Translations under genes and position numbers: made by a program | DNA from: Megalonaias nervosa | Lineage: Eukaryota; Mollusca; Bivalvia; Unionida; Unionidae | Length of the DNA: 64,000 nt | NCBI GenBank assembly: GCA_016617855.1 | Contig: JAECUM010093985.1 | Span: 1-64,000 of the forward strand | Direction: 5' to 3' | Part shown: in pieces, positions 1 to 10,939 of the stretch | How positions within the stretch are numbered: the first letter of the stretch is position 1 | Layout: every line of letters begins with the position of its first letter | The notes under the pieces: model-generated | Database searches by the model: none | Told to the model about the DNA's origin: nothing | What the model saw: only the letters and a program-made list of their open reading frames with translations

Positions 1-40
<40 letters not shown>
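1..40. repeat. (GA)n microsatellite at window edge
   Basis: The window opens inside a pure GA dinucleotide run of 40 bases. It is probably longer, since it is cut by the window edge. Confidence 0.95.
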
Positions 41-41
<1 letters not shown>

Positions 42-249
42 GTACACACAGTCAGACGCACACTTAAATATACGTGTGCTAACGCACAAACTTGAAAATA
101 GTACGTAAAAATACAGGGGTTCATAGCAGATACAATATTCGGCTGTATTATTCTTCAAGATGTTGAAGATCAAAGAAGGGTCTGCTTCTCCGCAAACATG
201 TATGCTTCATTAACCATCACAGCTACAAATCCATTTTTAATCATAAATC

Positions 250-2620
250 TGGTCTTACGTAATTGGTAAAAGTTTGGTCGTCTTCAAGCACAACGAGTCT
301 TAAAAAATAAATATTTTGTAATCGAAATGAATAAATTACGCTTGTCAATTCCAAAAAAAAACATTTCCATTTGAAATCTTAATATTTGGCATATAATTCT
401 TAATCCACAGTAAGGGATTTCCAAAACTGTTCAATCAATAGACAGTCATACAATAGGTGGTCAGTATGTTCAGTATCGTTTTAAAAATAGCATGTATCGT
501 CATCAATGAATTTTTTTCAAACAAATTTAGTTCTTTTTCCTTCACAACATTGATTCTGTGTATGAATTTAAACTGAAAGGAAATTAAGTTTGACACTTTG
601 GTGCACTACTTTACTAAAATTAGATTTCTTTCCAGGGATGGTCACTTACTTGGCACCTTAATTGTCTTGATCACGCCTCATTGTTCATAAGGTGTATTTG
701 TCTACTCCTTACCAAATGTTAATACACTGATTTTATATTATTAGTTAAGAGTACATTTTTTTCTGAAATTACATTTATAAGCTTATTTTCATTGTTAATA
801 TAATTATTTTATTATTTTGTCTTTTCCAGCTGCAATTATGTTTATACAATTAAGAAATATTCAATGAATTTATTTTGACTAAATGCTTCTTAATTTAATA
901 ATGATCATTGATTATCAAAAGGATTTTGACACGTTAATCCGTTTGATCACTATTTTGTAATGATATGAAAGTTATTATTATCTACAAAATTTAGAATATT
1001 CCCTAACAAGCTATTCTTTAAAAGACGAGGGCTCCTTTGTCATTTTGCTGTGGCAATTTTAACAACTGTCCAACGTGTATTACTAATTCATTTACTAACC
1101 CCTGTCAATGCTGTCTCTCCTATTTTAATATATGGATGTCTCCAAATTTTCCTAGAACTTGTTCTGTTACAGCCTTTCTTCATTTGCAACAAGACTTTAA
1201 TCCAAGTGATCTTTATATATTGAATTAAAGAGGAAACATTGACCATGCCTAGGTAACTGTCTATAGCTGGGGTAATAAACGTTTACCTGCTCAAAATAAA
1301 TTGTAACAATATTTATTCAGTTCATTATATATGATGCGAATTGGGCTACGCCAGGAATAACTGAATTCATTTTGCCAAAATCATTGATTTCATCAGTTAT
1401 TTTCCAGATAATGGACAGATGTCTTCTCATCTATTAACCCAGCAGATGTTTTAACTGTTTTTTTTTTATTTCTTTGCATAATGTAACTCTAGTATGTTGT
1501 CTTGGTTTAAGGAGAATTATATTCCTAAAAGTCAAAAGGAAGATTCAATATCTGGGCATATTCTTATCTTCTGAGAATTTATTACTTCCTTTCCAAATGG
1601 TATTTGACTTTCACACATTAAAATGTAAACTAGAGACTAACTGAAAATCCTTAAAATGGCTCGATTGTACACTGTGGAGAGCCATCCAACAGTAAAAGAG
1701 CAGCATCTGTATACTGACCCAGTTTAAACTCCATTTCCAGGAATCAATGTAACTAACACAATGAAATTACATCACTGTCACATTTTATTCTTTGGATAGA
1801 AAATTCGAAGTTATTTCTGATGCATTATAAAAAAGAGGAGCAATATTTCTGTTATTCCTGAGATCAACAGAGTAAAGCTCAATTCCTAATATAAATTTAT
1901 AAATAGGAATGTTGCAAATGTGTATCCTTGACCGCACCTTCTCTCTAAATGAAATAACTGTTAATGACACTGCATTTGGACTTGTGGAAAAATAATCTGA
2001 ACCACTGACAAATAGAATCACCAGATTTAAGAAGGTTCCAGCGCATTTTCCAAAAAGTCCCATTCGACAGAGTCTACTGTTGTTTTGAAATCATTATATT
2101 TACGAAGGCCATACTGATCTGTTTCACAAAGGTAGTTCATAAAATAGTGTAAATTTCTAGTATTTTCGCCAATAAATCTCCCTTTCATTAACGTTTATGA
2201 TTATCACTTTTAATAGAAGGAGATACTTTCTTACTCTTATGTACTAATGAAGCTGCTGCTATTTTATAGTCCCCATTAAGCAATGAAATTGGTCTGCAAA
2301 TAGTTATAGATCTTCTATCTTCATACGCTTTTGTAATGCATTTGCAAATTCCCTAGGACTGAAATTTTATATACAACATTAAGAGATCTATATATAACTA
2401 CACCCAATTGTTCCCAAACGAACTTAATAAAATTCGACTGTAAATCTATAAGATCCAGGAATGGTTTCATTTTTCATGTTTTTGTAATGCTAAACTACAC
2501 TCAGGATTGGTCGCGTTCTATCAGACAAATTTATTTCAGCAGCCGTAAGATATTTAATATGCATCTTGGAGTTTTTGTTAGTTGTTTAGAGTATTACTGA
2601 TTTTTTCTTTTATTAAATTT
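250..2620 (-). pseudogene. L1-like non-LTR retrotransposon ORF2 relic (reverse transcriptase)
   Basis: Read on the minus strand with several frame changes, this stretch shows the reverse transcriptase blocks of L1-clade elements in the right order. The segment CRPISLLNGDYK (about 2245-2300) matches the family's WRPISLLN..YK block. FIGENTRN follows (about 2150-2180), then SVEWDF (about 2053-2075), the counterpart of the family's DFEKAFDSVEW, a degraded RxxRQGCP block, and QYTDAALLLLDGS (about 1677-1720) at the YADD catalytic site. Near 425-500 a C-terminal block with TEHTDHLLYDC resembles the zinc-knuckle region of L1 ORF2. Stops and frameshifts are frequent and the YADD aspartates are partly lost, so it is dead. 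The endonuclease part, which should lie above 2.6 kb, could not be read with confidence. Clade assignment is by motif memory only. Confidence 0.7.
1737..1799 (+). repeat. 63-bp direct repeat, copy 1
   Basis: Nearly identical to 3559-3620, with about five differences. This copy sits inside the L1-like relic just before the degenerate YADD site and interrupts the homology, so it looks inserted rather than part of the reverse transcriptase. Confidence 0.8.
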
Positions 2621-4390
2621 GTCAAAAAATGTTTGTTGATTCAGTATTTCGTTTTGATCTATTAACTTCTTCACATCATCCAGAATTAATTCCTTCAATA
2701 TTTTCTTAACGTAGTTTCTCTATTAAGAAAGTATTTGAATCCTTTTCCCCAAATTGATACCATCTTGCTTTTGATCCTAACAACACTCCTTCTATATGTT
2801 TTTCTTCATTTTTCTTTTTTGGTTTTGTTTATTATTGATTTGTACTATAATCTTTGTATTATTTGTTTGATTAGGTGATTTGTATAAAATTAAATCATTT
2901 TCAATTCCCTTGGTGTGTGATTTTTATTATTTTGCCTTTGCCTGTGAATATTCAATCATGTCAGTTGTAATTTTCATTTTCAGAATATTATAAAAAGAGC
3001 TGATTATTGCATATTAGCTTTACATGTAGCAAATCATTTTAACACTCCAAATGATATTCTTCAACAGTATTTACATTACGTTTTTCACTGTATTAGTGGG
3101 CTCTTTTGTCTTGGAACTTTTGCACTATATTTCCAATAACTATGACCAATCGGAAGCGAAAATAATAATAAGGTTTGAGTTATATCAGTGAGGTCTTTTT
3201 CGCACCATTGAACAATATGAAATATGAAAACGTGTCTTCCGAAATCATGACAAAAATCTAATCTGCTTTGTTTTATAGACTGGGTTGTCTCCATGTAATT
3301 AATATAGAACCTGACTGATTACCCTTCATGGAACAAGTAATTCTTGTTCAATCCTAATATCCTGGACTGCTATTCGAATAAAGCGAGTTTTATCATGAAT
3401 ACTCTTACATAACTGAATTCCATGTCCTGAAAAACATTTCAGTTACCAAAAATGATAATCGATTAATTATCAAGACTAGCAATGTTTTGTCTTTATTTCT
3501 TGAAGAAGGGATTAGCATCGATATGACCATGAAAAAATTGTCCATGATTGCTATATTTCCAGGAATCAATTTATCTAACACAATGAAATAACATCACTGT
3601 CACATTTTATTCTTTGGACAATTTCTTAAACAAATGGCCACACCAGCACTTCTGCACGATTTATGACCAAAACACGTAGAAAACCCGTATATATATATAT
3701 ATATGATGGATGTCATTATGAACCCAGTGGAAGATATCTCTCCTTTTAAAACTGGAACTGTACAGACCGCTTACATTCATTGATAACATTTTAATTCGAC
3801 TTTTCATACTTTGAGATATTGATTTTAATGTCAATACAGATGTGATGTGTAAATTGGGACGCGTGAGATAATCATGAATATTAAAACAAACATTAATCAC
3901 AAATAAATCTTAAAAAATATAATATTATAGTAGTGTAATGAGTTGCCATGATCGCTTGAGAGGTGCTAACCCCATTAAGAAGGATCATGAGCACTAATGT
4001 GTTGGACAGAAACCTGTAAGTACCAACTGTTACAAAGTAATGATAGTACGAGTTAAGATAAATCTTTATACCATGATAAGCTAATGTATACATATGCACA
4101 TACATATATTAAATTTTGGAAGATTATTCATGCTAATGCTAATGCATGTAAGTACATATACAAATGTTAAAGGTTATGAGACTTTATCGATGTTATTTAT
4201 GTGCATTAATAGCCTCTAATACTGGCCAAAATATTCGGTCAGGGAGTAAAAGCTCAAAAAAGGAGAGGTGAAATAACGAAATCTTTAATATTATATTGAT
4301 CCGTTCCAAGCGGTCTTATCAGTGTCTGTATTATTTTACCTTCATAACAATAATAACAATATTTATTATCATTATCTTTCTCATCATCTT
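2620..4390. other. No gene recognised
   Basis: AT-rich sequence with only short spurious reading frames and a short TA run near 3690. It may include unreadable upstream parts of the L1-like relic. Apart from the direct repeat at 3559-3620, nothing could be supported. Confidence 0.5.
3559..3620 (+). repeat. 63-bp direct repeat, copy 2
   Basis: Second copy of the sequence at 1737-1799, in the same orientation and about 1.82 kb away. The flanks do not match, which suggests a short dispersed insert or a local copying event. Confidence 0.8.
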
Positions 4391-4391
4391 C

Positions 4392-4393
4392 AC

Positions 4394-4431
<38 letters not shown>
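4392..4431. repeat. (ATC)n trinucleotide microsatellite
   Basis: An uninterrupted ATC run. On the minus strand it would encode poly-aspartate, but the surrounding frame has no other protein-like content. Confidence 0.9.
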
Positions 4432-4686
4432 CTTACAGTGCGATTGATGTCTACTAGAGACAATATATAGTCATTGATCTTAAGTATTATTGCATTATAT
4501 GCTAACAGTTGTTCATCTCCAATCAACCAGTAGCGTGTATAGCATGAATAACTTGCCCGCTGTAATAATTAGTTATTACCTATTGCTGTAAGGTGCTCCT
4601 AACTCTTAAAACTGTATTACCGTTATAAATCTATCAAACTAGTCGCAGCTGAGTAGGCTGAGTTATATAAAGGCAATCACATTACT

Positions 4687-4792
4687 ACTACTCGTATTAC
4701 TCAGCTACAAGTGAGTTACTACTCGCATTACTCAGCTACAAGTGAGTTACTACTCGTATTACTCAGCTACAAGTGAGTTACTACTCGTATTT
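4687..4792. repeat. 31-bp tandem repeat, about 3.4 copies
   Basis: Units at 4687-4717, 4718-4748 and 4749-4779, plus a partial fourth. They are identical except for one T/C change. Each unit contains the short inverted pair ACTCAGCT / AGTGAGTTACT. Confidence 0.9.
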
Positions 4793-5880
4793 ACCATTTA
4801 CAGGTTAAATCACCAAGACTTGGTAATATCACATGAGCTGATGCAGATCTTAGCTTGAACACAGTGCAACTCTAGAAACATATCATCTACTTAATATTAC
4901 GATGTACATTTCCCCATAAATAAGAAGGTACAAGATAAATAACAGTATGGAACAAAAACACAAGGAAACATTCTGATTAACTAGATAAATAAAACGAGGA
5001 GAAGGAAAAGGAAAACACAGGCAACATTTGAAAAGGCTAGCTAGTAAGCACGTAAGAATACATATCCATTTTGAATATACGGTTACAACATTTGTAAGTA
5101 CTGTCTGACAGTTATTTATTTCTTTGTGACAAACCAGCACTTTTTATATTTATTTTGAGTTGATCTCAATATGCGCCACTATAGATAAGTATGGCAATTT
5201 CCTTGTGAAAGGGGCCCGTAGGTTCATGGGAATGTGTTAAGAGGGTAGAAGGGTTGATGTGGTCAAAGGGAACTTAATAATGGTTGTACGATTTAGTTGA
5301 AAACATAAACATACACAATCACACAAAGACACACAACAGAGAGACAAAACACACATTTTTGGAAGAGAGAAATAGTTTCTTTTCTAGTCATTTGAGGGGC
5401 CATAAAAAGGGCCGTTGGGATAACTTTGACTTTCTCACTGATCTCCATTTCTTTCACCAATTCTTTATAGAGTCTAGGAACTTCAGCTTCCTTTTCTTTT
5501 GTTACTCAGGGATCCAATTACGATGACCCGTAAAACCTAAACTTTTCCTCAACTTTGATCAAGTTGTTATTCATTCGTTTGACGTCTTCATGCTTTCTCT
5601 TATTTTCCTCTTCTTTTCGTTCCTATTATTTGTCCAAATTGTCTTTATGTTCAATTCTTTCTCGTCTATGACTTCTGTTACCATGTTCCTGGCTCTTTGA
5701 AGGCAGCCACTTTCCATCTAACCCGGCTTAGTGTGTACCATTGAACCTCTACTTACTCTAGTAGCTGCTCAATGTCCAACATGATGTCCACCGATATCTG
5801 CAACTTTTCGGTCTTACAAGGCAGGTTGCTTTCATTCTTCTCTGATTGACAATGAATGGTACGACTCAAACAGTCAAATT
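4793..5880. other. No gene recognised
   Basis: Mixed AT-rich sequence. Reading frames of 80-85 codons exist on both strands but show no recognisable motif or splice context. Confidence 0.5.
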
Positions 5881-6770
5881 TGAATTGGAGTTGCATTAAC
5901 CCGTAGGGCATACGCGACTAGTTTAATACCACCAAAGTGGGATAATAAATTGATCGTGAGCGGGAAAAAAGAGCCACACCCCTCAAGCATTTATACACCA
6001 AATGGTGCTAATTAATTTAGAGCCGATCGGCCAAAAGTCCATATTCGACATCTCTGTTAGCAGAATGAGTGGGAATAGAGCACATACTCTTTGATTTTGT
6101 ATGTTGTATTGCAATATAAGACGTCGGGTTTGATTGAACACTACCCTCATGACTCCATCCTGGTTCCGTGTATACACTCTCATCGGGGCACCTGTTTACT
6201 GCGCGAGTGGGAATGTCCCACACATTCATCTTTCTGTGTCCGAGCAGGGAAGGGGGGCAAAGGACTGTGAAGGAGGTCACAAACGTAGGCCGAAACGTTA
6301 GTTTTAACGCCATAGGTGTACATAGTTCAAATTTTGAAGAGTTATGGGGCGCTCCCAATTGCCAGTCCTGTGTAAGCCACAATCATAATTAGAGTCAAGA
6401 AACATATAAGTTGTAAATTTTTCTATTCAAAATTTTGAAATTTGGTTGCAAGTGTACATAGAACGCCAAACAAATACAAAATAAGGGTCAGAGTGACCAA
6501 GTGGATTTTTGTTCCATTTTATCAGGTTTCTGCAGATTATTTAGAATGGTGACAAAAGATCACGGTTGATTTTGATTTCTCGTGTCATTGAAATGGTTTC
6601 CAAGCCAAAGTGAAACCCTTAGTATAATGGGGCATTTGGCCTTAGTAGCCCATAAAAGGGCTTTGAGGCCGGCATACTGAAGGTTATGCGGAGGTTTTCG
6701 TCTTCTCTGCATTCAGCTGCACTTTGTGGTTCCTCGAACTGTTGCTCCCGGAATGCCTCCAGCCCATGAC
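5880..6770 (+). repeat. Diverged tandem duplication, copy 1 (unit about 0.97 kb)
   Basis: Matches 6855-7690 throughout. Paired landmarks are gcgactagttta (about 5909 and 6891), CTCTCATCNGGGCAC (about 6177 and 7149), GTGTAAGCCACA (about 6371 and 7335) and a GTCA[GA]AGTGACC block (about 6487 and 7468). Spacing varies from 964 to 983 bases, which reflects indels. No reading frame is conserved between the copies, so this looks like non-coding repeat or satellite-like DNA. Confidence 0.75.
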
Positions 6771-6854
6771 TTTAATTAATTCCCCAGAGGGCGGGAATTT
6801 TCTCGCGCTAGCTCCGAACTATAAAAGGTTGCCAGACTGCTTACTTAATAACTC

Positions 6855-7690
6855 AGATTTAATTAGAGTTGCTTGCGTCAAAAACCCATTTGCGACTAGT
6901 TTATGTCCACAAGATGAACTTCTTAATTGATAGTGTGTGGAGGGATCTGAGCCACGCCCCAACACGCATTTTTGCATACCAAGTATGGTTTGTAATTGAG
7001 TCCGATTCCGGGACAATTAAACCTCCTGCGGCATAAGATTAGTGGGAATTGTACACACAAATACTCATCTAGATGCAGCCGATATCACCTTTAGACACTC
7101 AGGGGGATCAATGCCCCACTCAAGACGTCACCCTGGTTCCGTGCCTGCACTCTCATCAGGGCACACGTTTACTAGACGAGTGGAATGGACCCACACACCT
7201 GTCCTTGAATGTCTGATCAGGGATGAGAGGGAAAGGACTCGGATGGAAACTCCAAACGCCAACCGGAGCGTGGAAACTCCAAGACGTACTAAAACCAAGT
7301 TATGTCCTGTTGATCAAGTTGGGCTTTCCCTATTACCAATTTTGTGTAAGCCACATTCGTAATTTGGGTTACGCTATAACAATGGTTAAAGATGTTTCCG
7401 ATATAACTTATTGGAAATTTAGTGTACAAAGAGTACGATAAATTGTCCAACATGTAAGAAAAATTGGGGTCAAAGTGACCGAATAAATGTGTGTGCCTTG
7501 TTAGATAATACGTATAGTTTTAATTTTAAACGGTGAATCAGAGGATCGTGGTTGTTATTGAGAGTATCATCGAGTCGGGATTTCAAGCCTAACTGAAATC
7601 TCTGGATAAGTGGCAATTGTTTATTAGCTCTGAGAAGGGCTGAGGTTACACTTCACAAAACGGATACAGGAATGCCCTCTGGAGCGCTGA
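6855..7690 (+). repeat. Diverged tandem duplication, copy 2
   Basis: Second unit of the duplication beginning at 5880. Its right edge near GGAATGCCCTCTGG corresponds to GGAATGCCTCCAG near 6751, so the two units are almost contiguous. A reading frame of 106 codons inside it is not shared with copy 1 and is taken as chance. Confidence 0.75.
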
Positions 7691-7905
7691 ATTTCTCCCT
7701 CATCCTTTCCTTGTAATAATTGGTAACGACTAGGTCTCCCAGCACCATGAGGTCCCATTGATAATGTTTGGTGGTTGGTTGGGTCTGTACGCCATGGAAT
7801 TTGAGACGTTCATTAATCATCATTACTATGACTGGCATTGGACAGTCACAGAACTGTTTTTGATCCCTTTGCTGAAGTAGTTGCCTTGAGCCCCGTCTGC
7901 CCCTT

Positions 7906-7914
<9 letters not shown>

Positions 7915-7988
<74 letters not shown>
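7915..7988. repeat. (CT)n microsatellite
   Basis: An uninterrupted CT run of about 74 bases preceded by a C run. Confidence 0.95.
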
Positions 7989-7991
<3 letters not shown>

Positions 7992-8040
7992 GTTTACTCA
8001 GCTCCATACCCCTCTGGGTATCCTAGTTTTCGGTTTGAAT

Positions 8041-8790
8041 TTAACTCACTGAAGTTGGTGAAACTATTACGGTTGATATTTGCGAGTTACAGTTGGCTTC
8101 TGTTGTTAAGTCTATTGAAGGTGATGTCTTGGTTTTTCCTGGTGAAATTCCATGAGTCGGGGTAATTGTAATGCCGACAGTTGGAGTCAAGCTTGCTTGC
8201 GAAGTTGTAGTATGCTCCCTCATTTGTGACTCATTTATTCTTCTTTGGGGCACACTTCTCCAATAGTTACTGTTTATATTGTCTTCCCAAATCAGCAAAT
8301 GCGTTCTGCGTTTTGCCTGGGAGAGAAGGCTCCACTCTGTGGATGCTTTTACGTTGAGCCCTCTTATCGCATTCAGAGCTTATTGTGGGATTAATGTTTC
8401 CATCTCTTGATTATATTAGCTGATATTATTACTGTTCTCTGCTCTGTTAGTCGACGACTGAATGAATGGCCAGACTGGAAATGCCTTATATACTTCAAAC
8501 GCGGACGTGATGGACAAAACCCTTGCCATTTTGGAACGCGATTCAAAATATAACCCAGAGTGATGGAAAAGGGAAAGAGCATATTCATAAAATGTCAATC
8601 ATTCAGAAATAACATAAATCATTTTTTTCTTTTAAAAAGCCCACATTTTTACTCACAAGAAGAACCTTCTCAGACACTAAAATACAAATAAATAAGTCAA
8701 CAATTTTAAACAGGTACATATTTACAAGGCTGGCAACGTAGTGGAGTCAAGCTCGACTTCCACTTATCTAAGTCATTTTGCCATCGATGC
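8041..8790 (-). other. Possible downstream end of Polinton module, unidentified
   Basis: Lies just past the protease gene in the direction of its transcription. Minus-strand frames of 60-85 codons occur, for example one rich in Thr, Pro and Ser at 8041-8298, but none matches a family I recognise. A packaging ATPase would be expected near the capsid genes of a Polinton, yet no Walker A motif could be found here. Confidence 0.25.
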
Positions 8791-8798
8791 ATACTACG

Positions 8799-9283
8799 TT
8801 ACCCAGCTAAGGACAAAAGATAACCATAACGTTCACACAACCATCTTTTTACTTTATCATCGTTTATAGAATATTCATGATCAAAACAAGTTACTAAATG
8901 TTTGAATGGATTTCCAACACTGCGTTGATGAAGACGATACACAAAACATTGTCCACGCACCATGGAATATGTTCTTGGTAATCTTACATTATTCAATCGA
9001 GTCGATACGACATTTCTACTCATAAAGTCGATGATGTCGTCTTCCAAAGGTTGTGATTGTTGGTTAAAGTAGACGGTGACCCAATGAGTTCCTGGTTGAT
9101 GATTATCGTCATTGTTAATGACATAGGTGCTTGAATGTCTTTAGGTTCCAGAAGGTAATGAAAAGCCCAGGTATCTATTTTTCTTTTTGTTTTCTTTTTG
9201 TAATAATGGGTCATCAATTCAATCCTGACTTTTTTCTTTGAAAATGTCTGTGAATTTAGTGAATCTACGGTTCGTCTCGGCAC
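8799..9283 (-). pseudogene. Adenain-like cysteine protease (Polinton capsid maturation protease), broken
   Basis: Adenain-type proteases of adenoviruses and Polintons cleave capsid precursors with a His-Asp/Glu-Cys catalytic set. On the minus strand one frame reads NHQPGTHWVTVYFN (about 9060-9105), which matches the family's NxPGTHWV block carrying the catalytic His. A continuous frame at 8799-9047 then reads FMSRNVV and, further on, RGQCFVYRLHQRSVG, matching the family's CGQYCxYYLxxRxRG block with the nucleophile Cys. The tail INDDKVKRWL fits the usual end. At least one frame change separates the His block from its upstream sequence, so the gene is not intact. It lies about 400 bases downstream of the major capsid gene on the same strand, a normal neighbourhood for this gene. 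Recognition is by motif only. Confidence 0.65.
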
Positions 9284-9689
9284 TATGTGGTAAGAGAACT
9301 CCGATGCGCTGCATCCCCAGAGATGTCAATGAAGGGACGGCATAGTCACTCAAGTTTTTGTATTACTTGTTCAAAACTCTCTCTTCGGAGATGAAACTCC
9401 AAGCGTCATCCAGATACTCTTTAAATCTCATCATTTATCGTGTTGAATCTTACTCGGATGATCATTTTGACATTCAAAAGCAGTGTTCGTGCGTCAGAGT
9501 TGTAATTCTTTCAGCAAGGTCAGTGACAAAACAGGAAACTAAACGTTCTTCATGTTCTGGTCATCTCGACATCATGGAGGTCTCTTGTGCTTTTCTTCTG
9601 TAGTATTTCCTTTTACTTTTTCTGACTCAAATAAACCAGTCACCCATCTCCAGTGATTGTTCGTATTTCATATTTGTTTGGAATAGTCT

Positions 9690-10918
9690 AGAATAAATTC
9701 TCGCAAACTGTTGATTTCCAGAGTATTATCAACTTCTGCATACAAGAATACGTTCACCGTGTTGGCTAGAGCTTCTGCAAACTGAAGTTCCACACGTAGT
9801 TGACCGGATTTTATATGGTGGAAATTTCTCTAGTCGCTGCCTTGGTCTGAGGTGAAATCAAAAGCCCACAAAGCATATCCTCCTGCATAAATATTCTTAC
9901 TCAATGCCGTAACAGCTGTTGTTACATAACTGTCCCAAGACTTCAAACAAGAGACAAGTAAGATCTCAAGTAATTTTTCTGGGCAAAGTTAAATTCAAAG
10001 TGTCAGGTACACACGGTCTTCCCATCTCAATAGACTTCTATCTTGGATACTTTGAAGTGTTGAATCTCGAAAGGATTTTGAACCTGGGCTCCTTTGAGGG
10101 ATGCATTGCTGGTGACGCCAATGATTAAGCTCTTGGGTAACTACTTGGAAAAGAAGATCTTCGATTTTGAAAACAGAGGCAACAGTATAGGTTTTAACTT
10201 CCACTCGTCGTTTCGGATAGTTGGCTGTCGTTCTGCTCAAAGTACGACTGATGTCGTTTCCCACTTTACGTAACACTTCCACACGGCGCATATAGAGTCG
10301 GACTTCTTCTTTGTACTCGTTAGCATCGGCCATCAAATGGAAGACTGTACTGCTTCGATTCAGTCTCAGGAGGACAGCAACTCCATTCAGTAGATACTTG
10401 TCTTTTAACAAAATGTCCAAATGCAAGCGATCCACCAGTTTTAAGCTGTGTATTTGTTTCATTTTTTTTTTTGACGGGCCTTAAATCCAGCATTATGGTC
10501 TGCATCGTCATCTCTGATAAAGTTGCAGTCGTTGAATTAATCCAAAGTGTAAGGTTTCCATACCACGGAAGCATCAAGATGAGTTTTCAATTTCGTACGT
10601 CAAAAGATTGTCTGGGTACGTATCCATTCTGCTGCAAACAATGTTGTTATCCAAGTACAAATACACCTCGCTGAACAACGAATGTCTAAAATTGTTGACA
10701 GGACCTACTTCGGCATCAGCACCATAAGGTGTTTTGTCCGTTTTGAGAACTTTGACTTTCAAATACAAGTAACTGCTATTCAAACAGCTGCAATCTTCAG
10801 TCTGTCTTTTGATTTCAAATTCGATAAGGGCTGAGGTAGTGAAAGACGAGACGGGATGACATTCTACCCATTGGGATCCTCGCATCGTCATCATGGTATT
10901 GCCAACCGAGTTCAGCAT
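9690..10918 (-). pseudogene. Double-jelly-roll major capsid protein of a Polinton/Maverick element, broken
   Basis: This is the hexon-like coat protein that assembles the icosahedral shell in Polintons and adintoviruses (family often labelled F54H12.2-like). Landmarks on the minus strand: SQWVECHPVSS near the N-terminus (about 10860-10890); SSYLYLKVKV (about 10755-10785); VGPVNNFRHSLFSEVYLYLD (about 10650-10710), one of the most conserved stretches of the family; LHLDILLKDKYLLNGV (about 10385-10435); and YPKRRVEVKTYTV (about 10180-10220). The C-terminal part continues in other frames to about 9690. Total length is near 410 codons, slightly short for the family. Frame changes occur at about 10575, 10460 and below 9995. 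Homology begins right at 10918, where a retrotransposon starts, so about 20-25 N-terminal residues typical of the family are missing. Confidence 0.8.
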
Positions 10919-10939
10919 TTAATCCCTGTTACGTGCTAC

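Noticed and set aside
4254..4526. 90-codon minus frame with a poly-aspartate run
   Set aside because: The Asp run is only the ATC microsatellite; the rest has no protein-like conservation.
6017..6382. 121-codon minus frame in the tandem duplication
   Set aside because: The paired copy of the repeat does not preserve the frame.
7838..8026. Leu-Ser repeat frame (also at 60247-60459)
   Set aside because: Translation of CT microsatellites.
8041..8790. Packaging ATPase next to the Polinton protease
   Set aside because: No Walker A or B motif could be read in any minus frame.
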